Positions 48,203-60,075 are shown, counted from the first letter of the stretch. The stretch is DNA of 64,000 bases from Chamaecrista fasciculata (GCA_003254925.1 QANZ01039462.1:40308-104307); one strand, 5' to 3'. Notes: generated by a model not told the origin, from the letters alone. Translations and numbers: made by a program.

Positions 48203-49740
48203 CTGAAAACAAGGACGTGTTGCTCATGGAGCGTGGTGAGCCTACCATCTATCAAGAAGCTATCATTGATCCCAACTCTGAGAAATGGGTTGAAGCCATG
48301 AAGGCTGAGATGCAATCTATGTACGACAACAAGGTATGGACCTTGGTCGCTCCACCCGAAGGGGTAAAACCCGTAGGGTGCAAGTGGGTTTTCAAAGAGA
48401 AAACAGACATGGATGGCAATGTCAACGTCTTCAAGGCGAGGCTAGTTGCGAAGGGATATACGCAACGTCATGGTATTGACTATGACAAAACGTTTTCGCC
48501 TGTTGCGATGGCCAAGTCCATTAGGGTCCTCCTTGCCATAGCCGCATATTATGACTATGAGATATGGCAAATGTATGTCAAAACAACATTCCTTAATGGA
48601 AGGCTGCCCGCGGATGTGTACGTGACACAACTTGAGGGGTTTGTATGTCCAGAGGAACCAGTAAAGGTGTGCAAGCTTCAGAAATCCATTTATGGATTGT
48701 AGCGAGCATCACGGAGTTGTAATCATCGTTTTGATGAGGTAGTCAAAAGAGTTTGGGTTCTTACAAAACGCTGACGAGCCTTGTGTTTACAAGAAGGTTA
48801 GTGGGAGCACAATTGTGTTCTTGGTGCTATATGTCAATGACATATTGCTCATTGGAAATAATGTTCCAACCTTAGAGATTGTGAATCGTGGTTGTGAAAA
48901 TCCTTTTCAATGAAGGACTTAGGAGAAGCTGCCTATATTCTAGGCATTAAGATCTATAGAGATAGATCTCGTAGGCTTCTTGGATTGAGTCAGAGTACGT
49001 ATTTGGATGAGGTACTGAAGGGGTTCAGTATGCAAGATTCCAAGAAGGGATTCATACCAATGAATCATGGATTGACCCTGAGCAAGAAACAGTGTCCCTA
49101 GACACTTGTTGAGCGAGGGCGCATGAGTGGCATCCCTTATGCTTCGGCAATAGGATCCATCATGCTGTGTACTCGACCCGATGTGTCGTTTGCCCCGAAC
49201 ATGACAAGCCGGTTCCAATAAGACCCTGGTGAGGATCATTGGACCGCTGTCATAAGCATCCTTAAGTACTTAGGAAAAACTAAGGATGAATTCTTGGTTT
49301 ATGGTGGAACTGATGTGTAATTGGTTACACCGGTGCCCGTTTTCAAATAAACATACCAAGATGAATTTAAATCGCAGTATGGATACGTGTGTCTCCTGAA
49401 CGGTGGCATTGTGAGTTGGAAAGGTTCCAAGCGGAGCACGATTGCTGATTCTACAACAAAGGGTTGGTCGCGTGGAGACGTAGACCGTAAAACTAGTGTC
49501 TGAAGTATGATTGGTGGTCACCCTGTGGAGACAGGAAGACACCAAATGGGATTGGATCCCCACTGATGTTCCAACAGTGATACATATATACTCAGGCGTG
49601 ATCACCTAGAGATGGTGATGTCAAGATGTGTAAAGTAGCAGGCGAGGATAACGTTGCTGATCCTCTGACGAAGCCTCTTGCAAAGGTCATACATGAGCGG
49701 CATGTATCGTCGATGGGGATTAGACGCATTGATCAGTGTA
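48169..49740 (+). pseudogene. Copia reverse transcriptase and RNase H, degenerate
   Basis: The RT frame 48169-48702 has EAMKAEMQSMYDNKVW, GCKWVFKEKTD, KARLVAKGYTQ and DYDKTFSPVA, then a TAG at 48700. Later parts lie in shifting frames: the catalytic motif reads YVND at 48830-48841 instead of YVDD, then MKDLGEAAYILGIKIYRDRS (48910-49101), IPYASAIGSIMLCTRPDVSF and an RNase H end with NVADPLTKPLAK near 49650. Multiple indels and stops show long decay of this part. Confidence 0.9.
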
Positions 49741-49782
49741 CCTAGGAGTAGGAACAGCTAGATTGATGATTGTACCCTAGTG

Positions 49783-49794
49783 CAAGTGGGAGTC
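49783..49794 (+). other. Copia polypurine tract
   Basis: CAAGTGGGAGTC directly before the 3' LTR start (TGTTGGAG at 49795) is the plus-strand priming site, normal for plant copia elements. Confidence 0.8.
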
Positions 49795-51942
49795 TGTTGG
49801 AGATTGTGCCCTAGGGCCAATCATTTTATGTAAAATGTTATGAACATTTGGATTAATTTATAGAGATAAATTATTTTGTTATCATAATTAGCATGTTTAC
49901 TATGATAGCGTCTGTGATTAATTATGTGATAATTAATCTAAATTTGTCCCTGGTCGATTGTTTTCGTGGGAGCGAAAATGAACTAAGACCAGCATGACCT
50001 CGGTGTATGGAGATACATGCACTAGATGCTTTACGAGAGTCATGGTGCAATTACGTAAGGGGTTACGAGTTGCTGGACTGACCCGAAGAGTCCTGCATGG
50101 GTTTAGTCATCAACTTGCCTCTCTTGTACGCCTGTCACGACGCCTTAGACCTGAGGTCATCATTATTCCGGCGTTGCAGTTGTCAGACTTTGGCCTAGTC
50201 TAACGTTGCCCGTAGCAGGGCAGCCATAAGGGCTAGGTACGGGTTTGGTTGATTGCCGTGCTGAGGAATGTGGATTGACCAAGATGGGATTTTGTCCCTC
50301 ATTAAATGAGAGATATCTAACTGGCGCCCTCGATGAGTCTGTCCAAGGAAAAGAGTGGTCACTCAGGAAATCGAGAAAGTTGAGGTTTGGATTATGGATG
50401 ACTTTCCTATACCTGATCCATGACCAAGATATCGTGTGACAATAGGGTCTATGACAAGGTGGTACTAAGGTTAAGTCGGTTTTGGTAAAAACGATAACTC
50501 ACGTGTTTTGGGTAGTCGTGATGGCTTGCTAGAGTCCGCTCACGACTTGTAAGTCATAGAGATGGCTTACTGCCAACTTCACGTGAGGCCTGCTGGGTCA
50601 CACATGAGCAGGATCAGGACACCGCTTAAAGGGACACTTGCTAGAGTCCGCTCACGACTTGTAAGTCATAGAGATGGCTTACTGCCAACTTCACGTGAGG
50701 CCTGCTGGGTCACACATGAGCAGGATCAGGACACCGCTTAAAGGGACACGAATTAGGGTTAATCTGTGGGTCACTCCGGTGGCACAATTTAAGACATAGC
50801 AAAATGTCTGGGACATTAAGTCTTGTTTTAAATAATCTACAGTTGTGAAATATTTAAATTTGTGGGACAAGTTTAAATATAATAATTGTTAAATATTTAA
50901 TGGGATTAATTATTTACAATTATAATATTAGGGAATAATAAATCAGATAAGATTCCTAAAAGTTAGGAGATTATTGATTTATAAAATTCCCCAATATAAA
51001 TTTGAGGGTGGCGCCTCATTTAGTGGCATTTAGATTAATAAAATTGTTTTATTAATTTATGAGTTTGAATTCAAAAGATTTGATCTAGATATCAAAAGAT
51101 TTGAATCATAGATATTAGGGAATATCTTAACTCAGAATCTTTGGGAAATCATGACTTCCTAAAATTAGGAATGTTTTTTATTTATAAAATTCCAAGATAA
51201 ATTGAAGGAGCATGCCGCCTTGCACCTTGTGGGTCCCAGGGAAGATTTGATCTTCCATTTGATTCTGCAAGATTGCATTTTGAATTTAAATTAAAATATT
51301 AAGGTAATATTTTAATTAGAAATTCAAGTCCTAAAATTATGATATTATTGTAATCTCATGATTTTAGGATTATTAAAATTCCCTATTTTATGAAATAAAA
51401 TAAGGGGAAGTCGCCTAGCACCTAACCCTAAGTTATTGTGTGATTTGTCTTCCTCCTTGTAGAGAGAGAGAGAGAAAAATCGCCACTTTCAACCCTAGAG
51501 AGAGAAGAGGCGAATTTCCTAAGGGGTTAGAGAGAGTTTGCCTTGTTCAACAATCAGGGTTTTTGAGAGTAGGAGAACAAAAGGAGTTTTGTGTCTCCCT
51601 GCTCCCTACGCCACCTTTTGCTCTTTGATTCAAGAAGGAGTTCTTGAATTCAAAAGCACTGTAGATTGGTCCCTGGTTCTTTCGGAGAAAAGAACGGAAG
51701 GCTAGCACCTTGGTGCCCGAAAAATTGTTCGTGTGGATCACCGGTGGAGGAAGGACGCGTAACGTGGACTTCTAGCAAACGCCCCGTACAACCAAACCGA
51801 TTGGAACTCGTGAGGTATACCACTATCTTAACAGGTTTTAAATTCAACTAGCGGATCCGTTCGGGAATTTTGGGCCTGGCACATTTAAATTTTAATTTTA
51901 TATTTCTGCTTCCGCTGCGTTTTGCTCCTTGAATTCCCAACA
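49795..51942 (+). repeat. Copia 3' LTR (2148 bp)
   Basis: Same termini as the 5' LTR but 271 bp longer. The extra length comes from a segment around 50109-50360 that is shortened in the 5' LTR and from a 112-bp tandem duplication at 50525-50748. Confidence 0.95.
50525..50748. repeat. 112-bp tandem duplication in the copia 3' LTR
   Basis: Copies 50525-50636 and 50637-50748 start CTTGCTAGAGTCCGCTCACG and appear identical. The 5' LTR has one copy, so the duplication arose after insertion. Confidence 0.93.
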
Positions 51943-51947
51943 GTTCC

Positions 51948-53063
51948 CCCATTGTTTGATCCTCCTCTTTTAGGGTTTTGGATCCCTAAATTAAGTCTCC
52001 CTTCTTTGGTCTCCACATCCAATCTATCTCCAAACTCGATCAATTCAGAGAACTCCTTGGCGTTTAGGAAGATCATTTGACTATATAAAGGATCAGGCAA
52101 GGTACGTGTAAAGATTAGGACCATTTCCTCCTCGTCCATGGCTAGTTCAACCTCCATGGCTACTTGTCTCCACCTCGTAGCGTATTCTCGTAAGGTTTCA
52201 TTTGGCTTCATTTTCATCGCTCTTACTTGATCCCTTTTGGGGATAATCTTCGTGTTGTGCCTATAGTGCTTCTTGAAGAGTTCCGCAAGTTCACCCCATG
52301 TTTTGATGGTGGAGTGGTCCAGCCACATAAACCAATTATACGCAAGGCCTTCGAGACTCTCATGGAAAAGGTTGAGGAGGATTGCTTCATCCCTAGAGTA
52401 AACTTCGAGTTTGGTAGAATATCGTTTCAAGTGGAACTCAGGGTTACCGTCACCCTTAAATTTGGAGAATTCAGGGATCTTAAATTTAGGGGGTAATTCC
52501 ACCTTGGGGAAGAGGAAAAAAGAATCAGTGGTTTTCTTTTCGGTACTGGTTTGGGGTTGCAGCTCCTTTAGCTTTTCCATAACCAGTCTTTCAACCTCTT
52601 CTTTGATTGATCGTTGGTCCTTCAAATTTCTTACCATTGTGGGAATGTGGTAGGTTATATTGGGTTCTGCTCCAGGAAGGTCATAAGCGTAGACCTCTCC
52701 ATGGTCTATGGCAGCGTCTGATGACGAAGCAGGTGGTACCTCCACCCTCGGTGTTGCGGTATGTGCAATCATTGGGGTAGGCGCAGGAGTAGAGGAGGTG
52801 TTTTTCCCCAAAACTGTCATAGGGACAGACATTGGGGCCACAGCTGGAGGCGTGTTTGGCGTTACCTCCGGCGATGGGTTAATAGCAGGCTGCCTTCCTT
52901 GTCCTACATCAGGGGCAGTTGCTCGTTGAGCAGCCATTTCCTTCAACATCTCAGTTATTGTATTGAGAGATCCCTTCATAATTGTCATCTCTTCGCGAAG
53001 GGCGATGACTTCTGGATCAGTGGTGGCAGCAAGTACTATTTGGACATGATGAAGATTTTTCAT
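51948..53063 (-). pseudogene. Ogre-type gag, N-terminal part (upstream of the copia insertion)
   Basis: Reading on the minus strand from ATG 53063 (MKNLHHVQIVLAATTDPEV) to the copia junction at 51948, about 372 codons. A heptad-like N-terminal segment (ALREEMTIMKGSLNTITEML) is followed by a Pro/Thr/Ala-rich linker. The conserved gypsy gag domain follows: KFKIPEFSKFKGDGNPEFHL, GLAYNWFMWLD, WGELAELFKKHY and LREYATRWRQVA. The frame is open up to the junction. Confidence 0.88.
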
Positions 53064-53632
53064 ATTTGAATGGCTTGATTTCTGACTCTTGCGCGAGTTG
53101 TAGTGATGTAGCAAAGCAAATCTAGGTCCTACAAAACAACAAAAAAACAAGAAAACAAAAGTGAAATGTTAGAAAGTAAGATAGGAGTTAAGTAGTTGCT
53201 TTGGCTTTTGGCATATGGCACGCTTGTGGACCCTTCAATTGCACTTGTGAACTTAAAGTTCTACTAGTATACTGAAGTTGACTTCTTTAAGTGCGGGAGT
53301 TTTTTGTGTTCCTCGCCTTTATAGTCACAATAAACAACTTTCAGTGTAGTTAAAACATTGTGCTTTGGGAATGTAGCATTTTTGCCATTTTATTAGAAAT
53401 TGGTTCTTAATTTATTACTGGGATTGATGTCCCTAGTAGTTAGTATTTTGTGAAGTAAATAGAGTGGGAAGGAGAAACACAGTGAATAGAACAAAAGTCC
53501 AATTCATTGATCACATGAAAATGAGTACAATTGATGATTGAGGGTGATACAATCACTCCTCGAACAAAAGTCAATTCCATTTCATTGAACAAAAGTCCAT
53601 TACAATTGATAATATTGATCTCCAAATACAAA

Positions 53633-55492
53633 CTACACTGATCTTTGCAACTCCACCCACCCCTTGACTAGACCACGACTAAGAGTGAGGAAATCCTTGA
53701 GCGCCGGTGGAACATAAAAAAGGGTCATGCACTTCTCGGCCTTCGAAAAGATCTCAAAGAAGGTAGGTACTGCTTGGTTGACCCATTCGACAATTTGCGC
53801 ATGCTTGTTTCTCCACGCTTTAACCTCTTCTTTTATTCCGGCTAGCTCATCAATTTCTCCCTTGAGTGCAATGATTGTATCATGATCAAGGTCTGACTGA
53901 TTCTGTAAGTCAACAGAAAGTTCTTCTAATTCTTGGATAAGATCTTGGCCGGCTCTCATCCCTGCACTATATGCCTCTTTCAATTCATCATCTTTTTGTG
54001 CCCCGATACGACGTATTTCTCCTTTAAGTCTTCGGATTTCTTTTTGCAGTTTATCAGCGTCTGTTGATTCGAGTGTCTGACGCTTTCTCTAAAGTATTGT
54101 GACGTCGTGATGAACTGACACATACTCTTCTTTTTCCTTTGCTATCTCCGCTAAAATACTTTCCAGCTCGCCCTTCCGATTCTCTATTTCAGCTTTCAAA
54201 GCCATGCTCACCTGTGGAGGGCCTTTGGCCACCAACGGCTCTTGCGGAACAAATGTCGGAGCTTTCTTCCCTTTGAGGTACCCTTTCACCCATTCTTTGT
54301 AGTCAGCTGTCGGTTTCATATTTGGGGTTCCCATCTCATATCTTGTTTTAAAGTAGACTGTTCTCCATGCTCTCGTGGAGACATCATTTTCTTCCATAAA
54401 TTGATCACTATGGAAGAACAACAAAGGCCTGATTGAGTCTGATGATGGTATGCCTTGTCTATACCCAAATTGCATATGAGCTAGGGAGGGATTGTAGTTG
54501 ACCACTCCTCTACCACTAATGAGAGGTACATTTGGGAAGTCCCCACAACTGTAAATCACTCTTGAATTGTCCCACCAAGCTAATTTCCATCTAACTTGGT
54601 CCTTGGGGGTATCACTGATGAACTGTACCCAATCTCTGTAGCTTGCGCCTCGATTTTCTAACTCAGTAAATATGGATCCCTCCCTCATAGTGAAATCCTG
54701 AAGTGGGTGGTACACTTTCTCGATGTTTACTCCCCTTGACCATTTTCGTCCAACGAAATGGTTTGCCATCCACACGGTGAGAAGCTGTAGACAACATTTC
54801 AATTTCCCGCCCTCATTGGCACGACAAAAGGCAAGAGTGAGGTATGTATCTGCCAAGATTGCTGGGACAGGATTGGCCCCATAATGCTCGACACCGATAA
54901 GAACGCTGATCGCATGGAAATCTATTGATCCTGCCATTGACGGAAATAACACGATCCCACAAACAGTTAAACAAAGTGCTCGGTTGAAAAGGGTTTCAGT
55001 TTTCCTCTTAGCTAGGAAGTCCATGTATTCTAATAGGTAAGTCAAAGGGATGACGTCACTCTTTCCCTGTTTCTTGAACTCGATTCTTTCAAGAGACTCA
55101 CCTAAAATTTGTGCCACGGCTCTTTGTGATGGCAGGCTGCCTGGGTAAACATAAACAATAGGGTCCTTAGGTAAGGGCAACTTTAGTATCCCTGCATATT
55201 CCTCCAAAACCAAGGACAGATGGAAATGTTTGAATACAAAGCATCTCAATTGGTTGTCACAATGCTGACTGAGAACTGAGATTGCTTTTGTCTGAACGGG
55301 TATTGCTAGCAAATCCAAAATATCCCCATATCGGAGTCTAAAGTTCACTAATTGATCTTTGCTCATTCCAGCCTTGATCTTAAGCAACTTATCCACTGGA
55401 TTGGGTGCAACTTTGACTTGCATCAACATTGCATTCGAAAGAACCCCATTAGGTGCACTGTAAGCCACATCACTTTCTGCCAAAGGTGCCAT
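53633..55492 (-). pseudogene. Ogre-type ORF1 (DUF7745-like), broken by one stop codon
   Basis: An extra ORF upstream of gag in the same orientation, as in Ogre elements. ATG at 55492 (MAPLAESDVAYSAPNG) is chosen over an upstream TTG. A 467-codon frame runs to TAG at 54091-54089. Beyond it the same frame stays open to 53633 and encodes a charged coiled-coil (LIQELEELSVDLQNQSD), so one nonsense change splits the protein. The N-terminal two thirds has blocks such as YGDILDLLAIPVQTKAISVL, LRCFVFKHFHLSLVLEEYAG and LFNRALCLTVCGIVLFPSM. I associate these with the plant DUF7745 / mobile-domain-like group. Its role in the retroelement cycle is unknown. Confidence 0.8.
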
Positions 55493-56516
55493 ATTTCTGC
55501 CATTAACCAAAGCAACCAATATTTAAAATTAAAACTCATGAAAATAAGATGCAAATGGATATGCATGTATGATTTTTTGTAAAAAGAAATTCTTTTATCT
55601 CATTTTAAAAACAATCCCTACGGAGGTGTTGGCCACTCATAGAAAATAAATCGTACACGTGTAAAAGGTCAGGTGACATGTTTTTATTATTAAAATGAAA
55701 CCTTGGTTATCTCTAGTTTTATTATTACAAAACGTCTCATTGCTTCTTATTTAACATGAATGATTGTTGTATACGGAAGGATTTGCCTACTCGTAACGAC
55801 AATTTAAGCATACGACCACCACATTTGTTGAGGATTGCTCATATAACATGACGGCGTTTTCACAAAACTCTTTATATATGTCTGTGTAAAAATGCCAAAT
55901 ATTATGCAGGGGATAGTTGCTCTCGTGTGTCCTAGATGGGTGGGCTCCTAAGGTATAAGACTATAGGTTGTCCTAATGAAAGGTAGTCTGGTCGGGTCTA
56001 TCATGAGCACACATCAAGGTAGGTCTAAGTCCTATAGGTCAAAGGTCCCCGGATTGCTCCCACCGTTTAAAGTGAGAACCTCGTCACATGAACTGTCCGA
56101 TATGGAGGGTTAGTCTCACATTGGTCTAGCCCATATGACAAGTAACAATCCAAGCGAGATCGTGGCGGTCAACCTCAGGAGAATTCAACTCTCACAAGGA
56201 AGCCCCCTTGGATCTCTTCTATCCTGACATAAGAAAGCCCGGGTATAGAGCCGAATTTGTGTGTGAGGTAAAGTGTCTTAAGTGCACGTGTGTGAATTGA
56301 GAGCAAACCCTAAGGTCTACCCACCTGCAAAACAAATCACAACACAGATATAGAGGCATCTATCCTAGGGGATATTGTTCCGTTCTAAGATATTTTCTAA
56401 TTCATTTTTATTCACACACAAAGAATTTTATTTCTATTAAAAGATGATCAAAATTAGAATTAAAGGCCATTTATTTTTGAATAATTATTTTAAAATTGGG
56501 CTTGACTCTCAAACTA
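55493..56516 (-). other. Ogre leader between primer site and ORF1
   Basis: About 1 kb of non-coding leader on the minus strand. No ORF above 60 codons with recognisable content is seen. Confidence 0.6.
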
Positions 56517-56534
56517 TCCCCAGCGGAGTCGCCA
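56517..56534 (-). other. Ogre primer-binding site (tRNA-Arg type)
   Basis: On the minus strand TGGCGACTCCGCTGGGGA, three bases inside the LTR end, matches the tRNA-Arg-type primer site known for Ogre/Tat elements. Confidence 0.85.
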
Positions 56535-57605
56535 AACTGTCACGCCTGACATCCCGGAGGAAAATGTCGTTTATGACTTGGAAAATGGAGTGGCCACCAA
56601 ATTTTTAAGAAAAACTTGGAAAACTATTTTTATGCAAATATTTTGAAAAAAAGGTGGATAAGGCAAAAATTGGTCTCGAACCAAAGACGAGTTCGGGAGT
56701 CATTTGAATCGCGGGGAAGGTATTAGGCACCCCACGATACCCATCCAATTGGAAGGTTACCCTAAAATAATTATTCAAAAATTAAATGGCCTTTAAAGTT
56801 TTAAAATTAATCATCCTTTAAAAAAGATACAAATATAAGAAGATAAAAAAAAAGTTGGAAGATAAGTTAGATAAAACTATTCACACAACAATAATAATAA
56901 TAAGAAAAAAAGATTGTCATAAAATAGAAAAAGAAAATAATTAGTAAAACGTAAATACAATCTAATTAACCAAAATTAAAATAATAAATTGGAATTAGTA
57001 ACTTTGTTTATAATATATTTAAATTAAAATTAGTTAATCTCATGATCTTTACTTATTTGGCTTTTTATTTTTATTTTTAAGAATAAATAATATACATAAA
57101 ATAAATATTCATAAATGTAAATAATTAAAAAATAATAAATAATAGGAAATGAAAAAGGAAAGAATACAAACCAAAAAAAAAGGAAAGAAAGAAAAAGAAA
57201 TTGGGACATAAAAGGAAATAAAATAAAAGTTAATTAATATATATATATATAGTAAAACCGAAAAGTCAAAAAAAAAAAAAAGTAGTTGGAAATAAACGTG
57301 ATGCACAACGGGAGAGGAAAAGGTGAAATTTTTATTTTCGCACCCCAAACTGTTTTTCCTATCACATTCAAGTCCTTTCTTTTTAAGGAAACAGATCATG
57401 ATGCAACAAACAAAAAAGATTGTGAGGTCTTTTACAATTTCAGCTTAGGACTAAGATAGAAGTTGAAAATAATTGCAAAAGTATCACTGGAACTTTGTCA
57501 ATTGGAAATCTTTCAACTTCTTATTAAAACTTTTCAATTTAGTCCTTATTTAAATTCAGCTTTGGTCCAAAACAAATCAGAAACTCACATACTAGTTCAA
57601 ACATG

Positions 57606-57835
57606 CAGAGGACAATTGCAGATCAGTCCCCAAATTTGTTGGACTGGTTTCAGAACAGTCCCATATGTATGCAGAAAATTACAGAACAGTCCAAAAAACA
57701 TTCAAAAAGTTAGATAATAGTCCTAAGAACATGTAAGAAATTACAGAACAGTCCCAAACAGCAGGAGTAATTACAGAACAATCCCAGAAACATGTAGAGA
57801 ACTACAAAATAGTCCCAGAAACATGTAGATACTAA
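57606..57835. repeat. Degenerate minisatellite in the Ogre LTR
   Basis: Six or so imperfect units built on AATTACAGAACAGTCCCA and AACATGTAGA, each about 30-40 bp. Tandem blocks of this kind are common in Ogre LTRs and untranslated regions. Confidence 0.75.
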
Positions 57836-58138
57836 GAAAAACAAAGAGGAAATCTCATTTCCCTCATCCAAATATACTCTTTTTGGGGATTCATTGAGCA
57901 AGTTGATCAAAAACCTTCAAGCCATGCTTAAAATAAGAACAAAATCACAGATTTTAACATATCTACACACACAAACGATTCCACAACTATTGACAGAAAA
58001 GAAGAAGGAAACTAATAACAAATTCTCACATTGTGAGTATTCAAACTTTCATTAATGAATTTCAAGATTACAAAATGTTGAAAAAGTATAGGAGAAACCA
58101 GACTCACAGTGATTCTTTAGTCCTTTTCTCCTGTGAGT

Positions 58139-58246
58139 CAGTGATTCAGGTTTGTCTTCTTACCTAAACCACTACTGAACCAATGTGAGTCTGGTTTGTC
58201 ATCCCTAAACCACCAACTTCTGAAAGAAGACAAACCTGAATCACTG
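58139..58246. repeat. Perfect 23-bp inverted repeat in the Ogre LTR
   Basis: Positions 58139-58161 (CAGTGATTCAGGTTTGTCTT plus CTT) pair exactly with 58224-58246, with a 62-base loop. A second pair AACCAGACTCAC (about 58097) and GTGAGTCTGGTT (about 58183) overlaps it, so alternative stems are possible. Confidence 0.9.
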
Positions 58247-58730
58247 CCTCTGCTTTTTCCTCTTTTGTGTTTTTTTGGTTTGGAGGAAATAGAAAAAGTA
58301 ATGGAGGTTGATGCGTGGTTGGACACTTGAGCGACTGATGAGAGGGTAAGGTAAAAGGAAATTAGGGTTTTGAGACTAAAATAACAAAAATATCCTCCTT
58401 TTCTTTCCTTTTTTACAATCATGCCATTATGGCTCTTTTCGTTTTTTTTTTTTTTTGTCATTATTGCTAAGGAGGCATGTGATATAGAGATTAGGATGGG
58501 TGGGAATGAATGAGGATTGGTGACATGGATTAGGGAAACACTCATGAAGATAGAATTACAATTTGGTCCTTGTTTTTTTTTCTTTCATGTTTCTTTTTTC
58601 TTTTTTTTCTTTCTTTCTTTTAAATTATTTTTTCTTTCTCTCTTACCTCCAAAGTTGATTAAAATAAAATAATTGGTTGAAACATTTATTAAAAATTACA
58701 AAATAGCCCGTATCAAATGGGGTGTTTACA

Positions 58731-59470
58731 GTAGTGAACATTGTTATGTTATCATTCTATTGAACCTATATAGTGCATGCACTATCTGTCGTAAGAAAAG
58801 AAATAAAATATAGATGGGTAATGGTTAATGCATAAAATGGTAAAACAACTAAAAAATTTTAACATTGTAAATCCATGAACACAGCTAGAGAAATTCAACA
58901 CTATCCATGTTTTAAGTTTTGTAATGGACTATATTTATAGAAAGAATGACTCTATTTAAAAACTCACCACTTGTTCCAAGGGAAATTGAACACCACTTGT
59001 TGAATTTCTCTTGGATCAAGCTAGATCTTTTATTTTTTTTTTTAATTATAATTTTTTCACATTTATTTTCTCTATATTTTTTGTACATATGTATAGAGGT
59101 TAAAATTAATATGACCAACGCACTTGATATATATTGTAAACAATTTTATATTTTAATTTTTAAAATGACGTGCAACATGGGAGGTTTCTCATCAAGCTTT
59201 AAGAATGTGAGGGAGATATAAAATAGCTGCCAAGATTTTTATGATGTTTTTTCATTAAAAGAAGAGCTGCCAAGATGAGGAAAATAAATTATTTATAGTC
59301 AAGAATGAGGAAAATAAATTTTATTTAAAATTAAGCAAAAGACCTATTTGTGCCCCTAACGTTTGGGGTCAGTTTCAGTTATGCCCCTAACATTTATTTT
59401 GTGTCAGTTATGCCCCCAATGTTTCACATTGTTGTCAATTATATATACCCTAACCTTAATTTTTTTTTTT
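58731..59470. other. AT-rich DNA flanking the Ogre LTR
   Basis: No gene is seen. The part at about 59343-59460 carries GTGCCCCTAACGTTTGGGGT and GTTATGCCCCTAACATTT, which look like one arm of a degraded foldback element. Confidence 0.45.
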
Positions 59471-60075
59471 GCCAAAGACCTATTTTGGTCCCTCAGGTTT
59501 GTTCAAAGTTTCGTTTTGGTCCCTCAGCTCAAAGTCCTTCATTCATCATCATCTTCACCACTACCACCACCTTCAACAGTAGCAGAAACACCACCGTCGT
59601 CAGCAGCACCACCACCGTCACCGCCGCCAAGCTTTTCCGACGAGGTTCGTCTTCTCTGATGAACTTTTGGTGAGATACACGGCAATTTCGACGACTACGA
59701 AAAATCTTAATCCAAGGTTTTTTGACCTCCTGAGTTCAATGATGGCCTCCATTTTGCGAAAAAATGACTAGCGAGCCGCTAAAAAATTACATAGCCACCG
59801 AAGAATTACACAATTATCGAAAATCATATTTCTGGTCATTTGTTCGTAAAATGCAGGCCGCCATTGAACTCGGGAGGTAAAAAAACCTTGGATTAGGAGT
59901 TTTCGTAGTCGTCGGGTTCGCCGTGTATCTCGCCGGAAAAGCTCTGCAGCAGTGGTGTTTCTACTGCTACTGACGGTGGTGGTAGTGGCGAAGATGATGA
60001 TGAATGAAGGACTTTGAGCTAAGGGACCAGAACGGAAATTTGAGCAAACCTAAGGAGCCAAAATAAGACTTTGGC
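59471..60075. mobile_element. Long foldback element with GCCAAAG/CTTTGGC ends
   Basis: The left arm begins GCCAAAGACCTATTTTGGTC and the right arm ends with the inverse AAAATAAGACTTTGGCC. The arms pair over much of 240-280 bp, for example CAAAGTCCTTCATTCATCAT against ATGATGAATGAAGGACTTTG. Short ORFs across it are Ser/Thr/Pro low-complexity products of the arm repeats, not genes. No target duplication could be fixed because both flanks are A/T runs. Confidence 0.75.

Larger units (their letters stand above)
40140..51947 (+). mobile_element. Ty1/copia LTR retrotransposon nested in the Ogre gag
   Basis: The element is 40145-51942 with 5-bp target duplications GTTCC at 40140-40144 and 51943-51947. 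LTRs begin TGTTGGAGATTGTGCCCTAG and end GAATTCCCAACA. The order gag, protease, integrase, reverse transcriptase and RNase H is that of Ty1/copia. The internal region carries a tRNA-iMet-type primer site and a polypurine tract. gag is broken by a solo LTR (43861-46144) and a stop codon. pol has a frameshift near 48200, a stop at 48700 and more lesions, so the copy is inactive. Confidence 0.96.
37530..58730 (-). mobile_element. Ogre/Tat-type Ty3/gypsy LTR retrotransposon, 3'-truncated, with a nested copia insertion
   Basis: On the minus strand the order is 5' LTR (58730-56538), tRNA-Arg-type primer site, leader, ORF1, gag, copia insertion (51942-40145), remainder of gag, protease, probable intron and reverse transcriptase up to about 37530. 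RNase H, integrase and the 3' LTR are missing. An extra ORF1 before gag, the TGGCGACTCCGCTGGGGA primer site and an intron between protease and RT are the known signature of Ogre/Tat elements. Without the copia insert the remnant is about 9.4 kb. ORF1 has a premature stop and the pol region a frameshift, so it is dead. Confidence 0.88.
56538..58730 (-). repeat. Ogre 5' LTR (2193 bp)
   Basis: On the minus strand it starts TGTAAACACCCCATTTGATA at 58730 and ends GATGTCAGGCGTGACA at 56538. A TATA-like run (TATATATATATA) lies near 57250-57239. It holds a perfect 23-bp inverted repeat and a degenerate minisatellite. The partner 3' LTR is absent. Confidence 0.85.

Noticed and set aside
59350-59673. 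107-codon Ser/Thr-rich ORFs
   Set aside because: They lie across foldback arms, so their composition is explained by the repeat.
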